Origin: Winogradskya humida
GTDB taxonomy: Bacteria; Actinomycetota; Actinomycetes; Mycobacteriales; Micromonosporaceae
DNA length: 49,888 bases
Direction of reading: 5' to 3'
Assembly (NCBI RefSeq): GCF_016862215.1
Contig: NZ_BOMN01000039.1
Location: forward strand, 1-49,888
The position numbers and the translations under genes are program-made. This document shows, piece by piece, positions 41,850 through 49,783 of this stretch; positions within the stretch are counted from its first letter, which is position 1; each line of letters starts with the position of its first letter. The notes beneath the pieces are model-generated. The model saw only the letters and a list, made by a program, of their open reading frames with translations, was not told the DNA's origin and searched no databases.

Positions 41850-42093
41850 ACCTATTTGTCACAGATGAAGAGGCCGACGGAGTCAGCGTCCGCGCCCCAC
41901 CCGCCGAAACGGCAGGCGGAACGCTGGAGTCCCCCGGAAACCCGTAAGCCCCGACGCTCGCCCTGGCCGCCTGCCGAAGCCCCGCCTCAAGCTCCTGACA
42001 TGAGTCAAATGCGGCCGGCCGAAGGGTGGAGGGCGGCGACGTGCACCCACCCAGGACGACGACAGCGAGAGCGAGAAGGCGCAACATGGGCAT
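41833..42093 (-). pseudogene. lipoprotein N-terminal fragment of the beta-propeller gene
   Basis: An 86-residue frame beginning MPMLRLLALAVVVLGGC, a clear lipoprotein signal peptide with lipobox LGGC. It continues FDSCQELEAGLRQAARASVG as beta-propeller family proteins do before their first blade. It then runs out as SSVTNRYESGG and stops, 17 bp into the downstream frame that encodes DEPDIVKTDG. Family members are continuous here, typically with TN(T/V)QVAGVDEPDIVKTDG. A one-base deletion or two-base insertion would join the two frames. It could be a real mutation, an assembly error or, less likely, recoding. Confidence 0.7.
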
Positions 42094-42121
42094 GGGACGC
42101 GGCAATCCACGCCGCGGTTCC

Positions 42122-42574
42122 TCACTGCGGCGCAGGCACCGGCGTGGGCCGCTCGACCAGCCGGGAAAGCACAATCATGCTGCGGGTGGATGTCACGAAC
42201 GGTTCAGCCCGCAGCCGCTCCAGGGCCTGTTCCAAATGCCCGATGTCAGCGGCGCGCAGGTGCACGAGCGCGTCGGCCTCGCCGGAGACCGTGTAGGCCC
42301 CGACGACCTCGGGGTGCCGGCGCGCTGCCACTGTGATCTGCGCCGGGGTCGTACGCCCGGTGCAGAAGAGCTCGACGAACGCCTCCGTGGTCCACCCCAC
42401 GGCCGACGGCTCGATGATGGTGGTGAATCCCTTGATCACACCGTCGGTGCGGAGTCGATCGACGCGTCGCTTCACCGCCGGCGCCGAGAGTGACACCTTC
42501 GCCCCGATTTCGGCGTATGAGGCGCGGGCGTCCGTCGAGAGCAACGCAATGATTCGCTGGTCTACGGCGTCCAT
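42122..42574 (-). CDS. Lrp/AsnC-family transcriptional regulator
   Basis: A 150-residue regulator with an N-terminal winged helix (MDAVDQRIIALLSTDARASYAEIGAKVSLSAPAVKRRVDRL) and a C-terminal RAM/ligand domain (YTVSGEADALVHLRAADIGHLEQALERL). It is divergent from the DDAH-like gene with only 73 bp between them, so it probably controls that gene in response to an amino acid such as arginine, ornithine or a methylated form. ATG at 42574 is chosen as the natural family start; the frame is open to 42601. Confidence 0.9.
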   Translation of the reverse strand: MDAVDQRIIALLSTDARASYAEIGAKVSLSAPAVKRRVDRLRTDGVIKGFTTIIEPSAVGWTTEAFVELFCTGRTTPAQITVAARRHPEVVGAYTVSGEADALVHLRAADIGHLEQALERLRAEPFVTSTRSMIVLSRLVERPTPVPAPQ

Positions 42575-42647
42575 GCGCAACGATTCGTCTCCGACTAGCA
42601 AGGGATTGAGCTGTTTACGTCGTCCCAGCGTACCTACCCTTTACCTC

Positions 42648-43478
42648 ATGAGCCAGACGGAGCGCTTGCCGCGAAAGCGGACATACCTCATGTGTCCGCC
42701 CGAACACTTCACGGTCGACTACGCCATCAACCCGTGGATGGACACCTCTGTCCCGGTCGATTCCGGTCTGGCGCTCAAGCAGTGGGCGATTCTGCGCGAC
42801 ACCCTCACCGATCTCGGCCACGCCGTGCACGTGATCGACGCAAAACCGGAACTCCCGGACATGGTCTACGCGGCCAATGGCGCGTTCTCCGTCGACGGCA
42901 TCGTCTACGGCGCCCGCTTTCGCTACCCACAGCGAGCGGGTGAGGCTGCAGAACACCGGAAATTCTATGAAACCGCCACAAAATGGCCAGCAACCCAGGG
43001 GCAGAGCGTCAACGAGGGCGAGGGCGATTTCGCGTACCTGCCGGCCGCGTACGGTGGAATGATCCTGGCCGGTCATGGTTTCCGCACCGAGCCCGCCGCC
43101 CACCTGGAAGCGCAGGAGATCCTCGGCCGCCCGGTCATCTCCCTGCAGCTGGTCGACCCGGCGTTCTACCACCTCGACACGGCGCTGGCGGCGCTCGACG
43201 ACCGGCACATCACGTACTACCCGGAAGCGTTCTCGGAGGCGAGCCAACGGGTTCTGCGCCAGCTCTTCCCCGACGCCGTGATCGCTGATCGTGTCGACGC
43301 AGAGGCATTCGGTCTCAACCTGGTCAGCGACGGCCGTCACGTGATCCTCAACACCGAAGCCCGGGCGATGGGCGAAAAGGTACGAGCTCACGGCTATGAG
43401 CCGGTCCATGTGGAGCTGGGCGAACTCAAACGCGGCGGCGGAAGCGTCAAATGCGTCGTGGCCGAACTCCGCCAATAG
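42648..43478 (+). CDS. ddaH: dimethylarginine dimethylaminohydrolase-like amidinohydrolase
   Basis: A 276-residue protein of the amidinotransferase superfamily, closest in appearance to DDAH-type enzymes that hydrolyse methylated arginine to citrulline. It has the substrate-loop PPEHFTVDYAINPWMD, the YAANGAF motif, NEGEGDF and the nucleophile region GGGSVKCVVAE with the catalytic Cys close to the C-terminus. The Lrp gene upstream supports a catabolic role. Other members of the family act on arginine or ornithine derivatives, so the substrate is not certain. ATG 42648 has no Shine-Dalgarno, so it may be leaderless. Confidence 0.85.
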   Translation: MSQTERLPRKRTYLMCPPEHFTVDYAINPWMDTSVPVDSGLALKQWAILRDTLTDLGHAVHVIDAKPELPDMVYAANGAFSVDGIVYGARFRYPQRAGEAAEHRKFYETATKWPATQGQSVNEGEGDFAYLPAAYGGMILAGHGFRTEPAAHLEAQEILGRPVISLQLVDPAFYHLDTALAALDDRHITYYPEAFSEASQRVLRQLFPDAVIADRVDAEAFGLNLVSDGRHVILNTEARAMGEKVRAHGYEPVHVELGELKRGGGSVKCVVAELRQ

Positions 43479-43512
43479 ACCAGGCGAAGCGAACTAGCAG
43501 CGGCGAGGCAAG

Positions 43513-44082
43513 ATGGATCGCATGACCGACGACACCCGCACCGAAGAGAAGCACGATGACGGCTCGGTCATCGTGGTGGGCCCCGACGGCCGCCCCCTGG
43601 GCACGGTGGAGCCGGACGGCACCATGAAGGCCGAGGAGCCCGGCAACCTCATCGAGCAGCCGGCCAAGGTCATGCGGATCGGCAGCATGATCAAGCAGCT
43701 GCTCGAGGAGGTCCGTGCGGCGCCGCTCGACGAGGCGAGCCGCAGCCGGCTCCGGGAGATCCACCAGCGTTCGATCAAGGAGCTGGAGGACGGCCTGGCG
43801 CCGGAGCTGCAGGAGGAGCTCGAGCGGCTGTCGCTGCCGTTCGAGTCGGAGACGCCGCCGAGCGAGTCCGAGCTGCGCATCGCCCAGGCGCAGCTGGTCG
43901 GCTGGCTGGAAGGGTTGTTTCACGGCATCCAGGCAGCGCTCGTAGCGCAGCAGATGGCGGCGCGGCTGCAGCTGGAGCAGATGCGTGGCGGTCAGGGCCG
44001 TCCCGCGCTGCCCGTGGGAGGCACTATCCCCGGAATGCCGCAGGCGAGCGACGGCACGGGCCGCACCGGGCAATATCTCTAA
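43513..44082 (+). CDS. bpa: bacterial proteasome activator Bpa (PafE)
   Basis: A 189-residue helical protein matching mycobacterial Bpa/PafE, an ATP-independent ring activator of the 20S proteasome. It has MRIGSMIKQLLEEVRAAPLDEASRSRL, then ELQIAQAQLVGWLEGLFHGIQAALVAQQMAAR-like core helices. It ends in GQYL, with the penultimate Tyr of the gate-opening motif. This confirms that the host has a proteasome, as expected for actinobacteria. ATG at 43513 is preceded by GAGG at five bases. A second in-frame ATG is at 43522. Confidence 0.95.
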   Translation: MDRMTDDTRTEEKHDDGSVIVVGPDGRPLGTVEPDGTMKAEEPGNLIEQPAKVMRIGSMIKQLLEEVRAAPLDEASRSRLREIHQRSIKELEDGLAPELQEELERLSLPFESETPPSESELRIAQAQLVGWLEGLFHGIQAALVAQQMAARLQLEQMRGGQGRPALPVGGTIPGMPQASDGTGRTGQYL

Positions 44083-44104
44083 GCCCGAAGGCCACAAGAG
44101 GGAC

Positions 44105-44911
44105 CTATAACCCGAACAGATCCGAGAGGTACGCAGCCACCCCGTCCTCGTCGTTCGTGAGCGTCACGTCATCGGCGACGGCCTTCACGGCGGGGTGCGC
44201 GTTGCCCATCGCCACGGAACGGCCTGCCCAGGACAGCAGGGGCAGGTCGTTCGGCATGTCCCCGAAGGCCACGACCTCGGCGGCCCGGACACCCTGACGC
44301 TCGCAGAGCCACGCCAGCCCGGCGGCCTTGGTGACCCCGGCGGCGGAGATCTCCACCAGCGCCGACGTCGACGAGTGCGTCGCCACCGCGATCTCGCCGA
44401 GGGTCCGGCTGACCAGCTCCGCGAATTCGTCCGGCCCGTGCTCGGCAGAGCGGGCCAGTAGTTTCACGGCGGGTGCGGACAGCAACTTCTCCTGCGAGGT
44501 CATGACTCGTACGGAGTCGTGCTTGCCGTCCCAGTGCAGCGGCCACTTCTCTTCGTACCAGAAGCTTCTGCCGTCTTCGACCTCCACCGCCAGGGCGACG
44601 TCGGGCACCGCCTCGCGCAGCTTCGCAGTGACATCGAGCAGCAGCTCAACCGTGAGCGGAGCGGCTCGCAGGATCTGGTCGGAGAACGGGTCGTAGACCA
44701 CGGCGCCGTTGGCGCAGACGGCCGGAAGCGGCTCGGCCATCTGCTCGTAGAGCTGGCGCAGCCAGCGCACGGGGCGGCCGGTGACGAGCACAGCCGGGAC
44801 GCCCTGGGCGTGGAGCCGGTCGAGGACCTCGATGGTTCGCGGGCTGAGCGTGCCGTCGCTGCGGATCAACGTGCCGTCGATATCCGAGGCGACCAGGCGA
44901 AAGTCTGACAT
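44105..44911 (-). CDS. HAD hydrolase, Cof type (downstream copy)
   Basis: A 268-residue HAD-superfamily phosphatase with motif I ASDIDGTLIRSDG, motif II LVTGRP, motif III lysine and motif IV FGDMPNDLPLLSWAG. The cap is of the C2 (Cof) type. Substrate unknown; sugar phosphates are usual. Its ATG overlaps the stop of the upstream HAD gene (TGATG), so the two are co-translated. The two proteins share a near-identical C-terminal segment (DDVTLTNDEDGVA / DEVTLTNDEDGVA). Confidence 0.92.
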   Translation of the reverse strand: MSDFRLVASDIDGTLIRSDGTLSPRTIEVLDRLHAQGVPAVLVTGRPVRWLRQLYEQMAEPLPAVCANGAVVYDPFSDQILRAAPLTVELLLDVTAKLREAVPDVALAVEVEDGRSFWYEEKWPLHWDGKHDSVRVMTSQEKLLSAPAVKLLARSAEHGPDEFAELVSRTLGEIAVATHSSTSALVEISAAGVTKAAGLAWLCERQGVRAAEVVAFGDMPNDLPLLSWAGRSVAMGNAHPAVKAVADDVTLTNDEDGVAAYLSDLFGL

Positions 44912-45723
44912 CACCTCGACAGTAGCCGGTCGAGATAGACCGCCACCCCGTCCTCGTCGTTCGTCAGGGTCACCTCGTCGGCGACCGTGAGCAGCTCGGG
45001 GTGTGCATTGGCGACGGCCACGCGGCTCCAGCCGGCCCACGCGAACATCGGCAGGTCATTGGGCATGTCGCCGAAGACCAGCACATCCGCCGGGTCGACC
45101 CCGACCGCCTCGGCGACCACTGCCAGGCCGGTGCCCTTGTCGACGTCCGGCGGGCAGATCTCGATGTAGTTGAGCCCGGCCTGGGTGACCGATGCCACGT
45201 GTTCGGGCACGATCCGCCGGGCGACGGCGAGCAGTTCGTCGACGTCGTGGTCGAAGGAGCGCGCGAACGCCTTGATCACGTCGCCGGTGACGCACTCGGC
45301 CCGGGTGCGGGGTTCGACGACGACCGGGTAGCGCCAGGTCGGGTCGTAGTCGCCCCAGAGCGGGGAGTCGTGGTGCTCCAGCGCCTCCACCATCACCGAC
45401 AGCGTGCCGATCTCGGCCTCGATGCTTTCCAGGGCTAGCTCCAGGGCGCGACCCGGAAGCCGGGCGCTGCGCAGGACCTGGGACTCGTTCTGGTCGATGA
45501 CCCAGCCACCCTGGGCGAGCACGAGGAAGTCGGCGACGCGGATGTCGCCCCGGGTCAGCTCGGCCAGCCGGGGACCGCGACCGGTGGCGGCGACGATCCT
45601 GATCCCGGCTGCCCGGACCCGGTCCAGCACCTCGTGGGTGTATGCGGACACCGTGTCGTCGCTGCGAACCAGGGTGCCGTCAAGGTCGGTTGCGATGAGC
45701 TTCGGGAGACCGGGCTTGGCCAT
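44911..45723 (-). CDS. HAD hydrolase, Cof type (upstream copy)
   Basis: A 270-residue paralog of the downstream gene, with ATDLDGTLVRSDD, VAATGRG, GLNYIEICPPDVDKGTGL and FGDMPNDLPMFAWAG. A well-placed GGAGG precedes ATG 45723. The pair probably arose by tandem duplication. The first and last thirds are most alike and the cap regions differ, so substrates probably differ. Confidence 0.93.
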   Translation of the reverse strand: MAKPGLPKLIATDLDGTLVRSDDTVSAYTHEVLDRVRAAGIRIVAATGRGPRLAELTRGDIRVADFLVLAQGGWVIDQNESQVLRSARLPGRALELALESIEAEIGTLSVMVEALEHHDSPLWGDYDPTWRYPVVVEPRTRAECVTGDVIKAFARSFDHDVDELLAVARRIVPEHVASVTQAGLNYIEICPPDVDKGTGLAVVAEAVGVDPADVLVFGDMPNDLPMFAWAGWSRVAVANAHPELLTVADEVTLTNDEDGVAVYLDRLLSR

Positions 45724-45781
45724 GAGTTCCTCCGAGGGTGGTGAGACCCCCGCGGAGGGCGGAAGGAAAACGTTACACCGA

Positions 45782-45817
45782 CCCGGCTACCAGCAGCTAT
45801 GACTTTTGGTAGCCGGG
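45782..45817 (-). terminator. stem-loop downstream of serS
   Basis: CCCGGCTACCA (45782-45792) is perfectly complementary to TGGTAGCCGGG (45807-45817), giving an 11-bp stem with a 14-nt loop, about 15 nt after the serS stop. No T run follows, so it is a hairpin-only (I-shaped) terminator, common in actinobacteria. Confidence 0.7.
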
Positions 45818-45831
45818 CGATTGCGAGATCG

Positions 45832-47094
45832 TTAGCGAACGGGTTCGAGAACGTCCCGGCCACCGAGGTACGGCTGGAGCGCCTTGGGCACCCGCACCGA
45901 ACCATCGGGCTGCTGGTGGTTCTCGAGGATCGGAATCAGCCACCGGGTCGTTGCCAGCGTGCCGTTGAGCGTCGCCGCCGTCTGGGGCTTGCCGTCCTCG
46001 TCGCGGTAGCGGATGTTGAGCCGCCGCGCCTGGAACGTGGTGCAGTTCGACGTCGAGGTGACCTCGCGGTAGCGGTTCTGCGACGGCACCCACGCCTCGC
46101 AGTCGTACTTGCGGGTGGCGCTCGACCCGAGGTCACCGGCGGCCACGTCGATCACGCGGTAGGGGATCTCGACCTTGGCGAGCATCTCCTCCTCCATGGC
46201 GAGCAGCCTGAGATGCTCGGCCTCGGCCTCCTCGGGCCGGCAGAAGGAGAACATCTCCACCTTGTCGAACTGGTGGACACGCAGGATGCCGCGGACGTCC
46301 TTGCCGTGCGAGCCGGCCTCGCGGCGGTAACACGTCGACCAGCCGGCGAAGCGCTCCGCCCCGGCCTCCAGGTCGAGGATCTCGTTCGAGTGGTAGGCGG
46401 CGAGCGCCACCTCCGACGTACCCACCAGGTAAAGGTCGTCGTCCTTGAGCCGGTAGACCTCGCTGGCGTGCGAGCCGAGGAAGCCGGTGCCCTCCATCGA
46501 CTCCGGGCGCACCAGCGAAGGGGTGATCGAGGGGGTGAAGCCGTGCTCGACCGCCTGGGCGATCGCCATCTGCAGCAGGCCGAGCTGCAGCAGCGCGCCC
46601 ACACCGGTCAGGAAGTAGAACCGCGAACCCGAGACCTTGGCACCCCGCTCGGTGTCGATCGCACGCAGCGCCTCACCGATCTCCAGGTGGTCCTTCGCGT
46701 TCTCGATCTGCGGCCGGTCGCCGACCTCGCGCAGCACCACGAAGTCGTCCTCGCCGCCCGGCGGGACCCCCGGCGTGACCAGGTTGGGCACGGCCAGGTG
46801 GGCCGCGCGCAGCGCCTCGTCGGCGGCGTTGGCGGCGGCCTCGGCCGTCTTCACCTCGACGGCGAGATCCTTGGTGCGAGCGAGCAGTGCGACCCGCTCG
46901 TCACCCGACGCCTTGGGGATCTGCTTGCCCAGGGATTTCTGCTCCGCCCGGACAGCCTCGAACCGCTGGGTGGCGGACCGGCGCTCCTCATCGGCGCGCA
47001 GCAGGTCATCCACCTTGTCGGTGGACTCGCCGCGCAGCCGCTGGCTGGCACGGATCAGCTCGGGCTCTTCGCGTAGCAGACGCAGGTCAATCAC
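45832..47094 (-). CDS. serS: seryl-tRNA synthetase
   Basis: A class II aminoacyl-tRNA synthetase that charges tRNA-Ser. The 420-residue protein has the N-terminal coiled-coil arm (about 1-100, rich in E/R/A/L), motif 2 ([14 protein letters not shown]...[11 protein letters not shown]) and motif 3 ([18 protein letters not shown]). The serine-pocket [11 protein letters not shown] is present. GTG at 47094 lies 5 nt after the stop of the 4-TM gene, so the two are probably cotranscribed. Confidence 0.97.
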   Translation of the reverse strand: MIDLRLLREEPELIRASQRLRGESTDKVDDLLRADEERRSATQRFEAVRAEQKSLGKQIPKASGDERVALLARTKDLAVEVKTAEAAANAADEALRAAHLAVPNLVTPGVPPGGEDDFVVLREVGDRPQIENAKDHLEIGEALRAIDTERGAKVSGSRFYFLTGVGALLQLGLLQMAIAQAVEHGFTPSITPSLVRPESMEGTGFLGSHASEVYRLKDDDLYLVGTSEVALAAYHSNEILDLEAGAERFAGWSTCYRREAGSHGKDVRGILRVHQFDKVEMFSFCRPEEAEAEHLRLLAMEEEMLAKVEIPYRVIDVAAGDLGSSATRKYDCEAWVPSQNRYREVTSTSNCTTFQARRLNIRYRDEDGKPQTAATLNGTLATTRWLIPILENHQQPDGSVRVPKALQPYLGGRDVLEPVR

Positions 47095-47099
47095 GATTG

Positions 47100-47750
47100 T
47101 CAGACTACCGGCGTGCCTGATCCCATTTCACCTCGATATACCGGGGCAGCCGGAGTCACGGTCAGATCGAGTGGATCATCCTCGACCACCTGCTCTTCGA
47201 CAGCCGCGGGACTAGTCGCGGCAGCAAGCGGTGCCAGGTAAGCAGCCAGCAGAATCAGCAGGACCCCGACCCCCGCACACCAGGGTCCGCGCCCGACCGA
47301 GATCGAGAACTGGTCGTCGTTGAACGAGGCCAGCTCGACCTGCCGCAGCACAAAACTGGTCCGATCGAGCGTGTTGAACGCCGCCACCACCACGGCGAGC
47401 AGCACGCCACCGGAGCCCAGCGCGGCAAGTCGTGCGTAGGCCCGACCCGGCGCCGGCCCGAACAGCAGCAACGCCACCGCGACGACCAGCACGAACAACC
47501 CGGCGAGGTAACCGGCACCCCACCCGCCGAGGTCACCGATCGAACTCTCGAACGGGCGGTTGCCGACATTGCTCTCGCGCAGCTCCGTCGCGTCGATCCG
47601 GGTGACCTGCCACTCGGCGATCAGCGACGCGAAAAGCGCGACCGCGCCCAGCCCCGCGGCGAGCGGCGAAACCCGCCGGTCCCGCACGACGCGGCCGAGG
47701 AACCCGACGCGGCCCGGCCCGTTCTCAATCACCGACATGCGGACAATCAT
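47100..47750 (-). CDS. four-helix membrane protein upstream of serS
   Basis: A 216-residue membrane protein of unknown function. Four hydrophobic segments are visible ([76 protein letters not shown]), with two loops outside or inside depending on topology and an acidic C-terminal tail ([14 protein letters not shown]). ATG at 47750 or 47738; neither has a strong ribosome site. It is divergent from the OsmC gene and probably forms a unit with serS. Confidence 0.75.
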   Translation of the reverse strand: MIVRMSVIENGPGRVGFLGRVVRDRRVSPLAAGLGAVALFASLIAEWQVTRIDATELRESNVGNRPFESSIGDLGGWGAGYLAGLFVLVVAVALLLFGPAPGRAYARLAALGSGGVLLAVVVAAFNTLDRTSFVLRQVELASFNDDQFSISVGRGPWCAGVGVLLILLAAYLAPLAAATSPAAVEEQVVEDDPLDLTVTPAAPVYRGEMGSGTPVV

Positions 47751-47805
47751 TGCCCGCGCGCCGTCCACCGGCCACCGTGACGGTGCATGGGCTAGCGTTC
47801 TTCTC

Positions 47806-48234
47806 ATGCCTATTCGCACTGCTACCGCCCGCTGGTCCGGCAACCTGACCGAGGGCAACGGAACGATCAAAACCGGTAAGGGTGGCTACGAGGGGAACTA
47901 CTCCTTCAAATCCCGCTTCGAGGAGGGCGAGGGAACCAACCCCGAGGAGCTCATCGGCGCCGCGCACGCAGGCTGCTTCTCGATGGCGTTCTCGAAGGCG
48001 CTGTCCGACGAGGGCTTCGTCCCCACCTCGGTGGAGACCATCGCCAAGGTCCACCTCGACAAGAGCGACGCCGGCTTCTCGGTGACCCGCATCGACCTGG
48101 AGACCGTGGGCAACGTGCCCGGCGTCGACGCCGACACGTTCCAGAAGATCGCCGAGGACGCCAAGGCGAACTGCCCGATCTCCCGCCTCCTCTCGCCGGG
48201 CGCCGAGATCACCCTGAGCGCCACCCTCTCCTGA
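47806..48234 (+). CDS. osmC: OsmC-family peroxiredoxin
   Basis: A 142-residue thiol peroxidase of the OsmC/Ohr superfamily that reduces organic hydroperoxides. It has the two redox cysteines in AAHAGCFSMA (about residue 54) and ANCPISRLLS (about 120), and the N-terminal TATARWSGNLTEGNGTIKT of the OsmC branch rather than Ohr. ATG 47806 is used. A strong hairpin follows the stop. Confidence 0.93.
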   Translation: MPIRTATARWSGNLTEGNGTIKTGKGGYEGNYSFKSRFEEGEGTNPEELIGAAHAGCFSMAFSKALSDEGFVPTSVETIAKVHLDKSDAGFSVTRIDLETVGNVPGVDADTFQKIAEDAKANCPISRLLSPGAEITLSATLS

Positions 48235-48248
48235 CCCACGCGCACCTC

Positions 48249-48297
48249 TGCTCCACCCGCCCGTGCGGGCCGGTTCCGCGCTCCGGCGGGTGGAGCA
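48249..48297 (+). promoter_or_regulatory. 13-bp-stem hairpin covering the next gene's ribosome site
   Basis: TGCTCCACCCGCC (48249-48261) pairs perfectly with GGCGGGTGGAGCA (48285-48297); the loop contains a further GTGCGG/CCGCGC stem. The 3' arm includes the GGAG ribosome-binding sequence, and the stem ends 2 nt before the ATG at 48300. It may end osmC transcription or block translation of the metallopeptidase. Confidence 0.7.
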
Positions 48298-48299
48298 CA

Positions 48300-48662
48300 A
48301 TGGGTGGTGTGCCGGTCGAGATGAGCCGTGAACGTTTCGAGGAGCTCGTGGGTGAGGCCCTCGACGAGGTCCCGCCCGAGCTCCTCAAATCCATGAACAA
48401 CGTCGTGATCATGGTCGAGGACCTGCCCGCCGACGGCAGCCTCGGCCTGCTCGGCCTCTACGAGGGCACCGACCTCACCAGCCGCGGCTGGGACTACGCC
48501 GGGGTGCTGCCCGACCGCATCACCATCTATCGCCTGCCGACCCTGGCCGTCTGCGACACGGAGACGGACGTCATCGACGAGGTCGCGATCACCGTCGTGC
48601 ACGAGATCGCCCACCACTTCGGCATCGATGACCAGCGGTTGCACGAGCTGGGATGGGGCTGA
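48300..48662 (+). CDS. zincin-fold metallopeptidase family protein
   Basis: A 120-residue protein of the small metallopeptidase (zincin_1, formerly DUF1025) family. It carries VHEIAHHFGIDDQRLHELG, containing HEIAH (HExxH) plus the downstream Asp/His. The N-terminal RFEELVGEALDEVPPELL is typical. The physiological substrate is unknown. ATG at 48300 has GGAG seven bases upstream; a second ATG at 48321 is possible. Its ribosome site lies inside a strong hairpin. Confidence 0.9.
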   Translation: MGGVPVEMSRERFEELVGEALDEVPPELLKSMNNVVIMVEDLPADGSLGLLGLYEGTDLTSRGWDYAGVLPDRITIYRLPTLAVCDTETDVIDEVAITVVHEIAHHFGIDDQRLHELGWG

Positions 48663-48726
48663 TCGGCCGAACCGGGCGTTGCCGAGCAGCCCTACCCTGA
48701 GGATCCAAGCCCACAGGAGGAGCTCC

Positions 48727-49461
48727 ATGCGCAGCGAACTGTTCTCGGCCGAGAACCTCGAGAAGGAATCGGCCCAGCCCGGTCTGCGACTGCAGAACCA
48801 CAAACTGCTCAAGGCCGAGCTGAACGGCGAGTTCATGGCCCGGGTGGGCTCCATGGTCGCCTACCAGGGCCAGGTCAACTTCGAAGCCCTCGGCTCCGGC
48901 GGCATCGGCAAATTCCTCAAGCAGAAGCTCACCGGCGAAGGCGTCCCCCTGATGCGAGTCAGCGGCCGCGGCGACGTCTTCCTCGCCGAGAACGCCGCCG
49001 ACATCCACCTCATCGACCTCGAACACGGCGACGGCCTCTCCATCAACGGCGCCAACGTCCTGGCCTTCGACTCCACCCTCAACTACGACATCAAACTCGT
49101 CAAAGGCGTCGGCATGGCCTCCAACGCAGGCCTGTTCAACTGCGTCTTCTCCGGCGCCGGCCGCATCGCGGTAACCACCAAGGGCACCCCGGTCGTCCTC
49201 ACCGTCGACCAACCCACCTACGTGGACCCCCAGGCCGCCATCTGCTGGTCCGCCAGCCTCCAGACCGGCTACCACCGCGCCGAACAGATGGGCCTCGGCA
49301 CCCTCCTCGGCCGCAGCACCGGCGAACGCTTCACCATGAGCTTCGCCGGCCAGGGCTTCGTCGTGGTCCAGCCCTCCGAAGAACCCCCCGGCGGCCTCGC
49401 CGGCGCCGCCCAAGGCCAGCAGCAGAGTGGTGGGCTCCTGGGGAATCTTCTCGGCGACTGA
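48727..49461 (+). CDS. AIM24-family protein
   Basis: A 244-residue protein of the AIM24/TraB-type beta-barrel family, named after a yeast mitochondrial protein; its bacterial role is not known. It has VAYQGQVNFEALGSGGIGKFLKQKLTGEG, GRGDVFLAENAADIHLIDL, GLFNCVFSGAGRIAVTTKG and an end of QSGGLLGNLLGD. There is no signal peptide. AGGAGG lies seven bases before ATG 48727. It probably has its own promoter in the 64-bp gap. Confidence 0.93.
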   Translation: MRSELFSAENLEKESAQPGLRLQNHKLLKAELNGEFMARVGSMVAYQGQVNFEALGSGGIGKFLKQKLTGEGVPLMRVSGRGDVFLAENAADIHLIDLEHGDGLSINGANVLAFDSTLNYDIKLVKGVGMASNAGLFNCVFSGAGRIAVTTKGTPVVLTVDQPTYVDPQAAICWSASLQTGYHRAEQMGLGTLLGRSTGERFTMSFAGQGFVVVQPSEEPPGGLAGAAQGQQQSGGLLGNLLGD

Positions 49462-49485
49462 GCGGCTTTCCCCGTCAAGAGCCGC
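49462..49485 (+). terminator. hairpin after the AIM24 gene
   Basis: GCGGCT (49462-49467) pairs with AGCCGC (49480-49485) right after the TGA stop. It is a short stem without a T run, so a weak or hairpin-only terminator. Confidence 0.5.
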
Positions 49486-49545
49486 AAGATCAAGATCTAG
49501 AAGCAGATGTCGTAGCTCGGTGGGTGGTGCAGACCGCAGCTCCCG

Positions 49546-49610
49546 CCGAGGTCGGGCCCGGCAACCCCAGGCGCCTCAGCGGCGCCAGAACGGGGTTCCC
49601 GGGCCCTCGG
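49546..49610. repeat. long imperfect inverted repeat
   Basis: CCGAGGTCGGGCCCGG-C-AACCCC (49546-49568) pairs with GGGGTTCCCGGGCCCTCGG (49592-49610), with one mismatch and a small bulge. The loop contains two copies of the palindrome GGCGCC. The structure would be very stable in RNA or as a cruciform. Confidence 0.6.
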
Positions 49611-49783
49611 CCTGCATAAGTGGTCACCCCCGCACCCTCACCGCCCCCACACCCCCGCGAAGCGGCTCACCCCCACACCAACCCACAACCCCTCAGCGCC
49701 CACCCAGCACCGCACCCCGCACCCCGTGTCCGCACCCGCACCGCACCCCGCACCTGGGCCGCACTCCGGGCCTGCACTCCGCA

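Noticed and set aside
49511..49568. tRNA-like string (TAGCTCGGTGGGTGGTGC followed later by GGTCGGGCCCGG)
   Set aside because: No acceptor-stem complement, no anticodon arm of the right size and no TTCGA-type T loop; it is better explained by the long inverted repeat.
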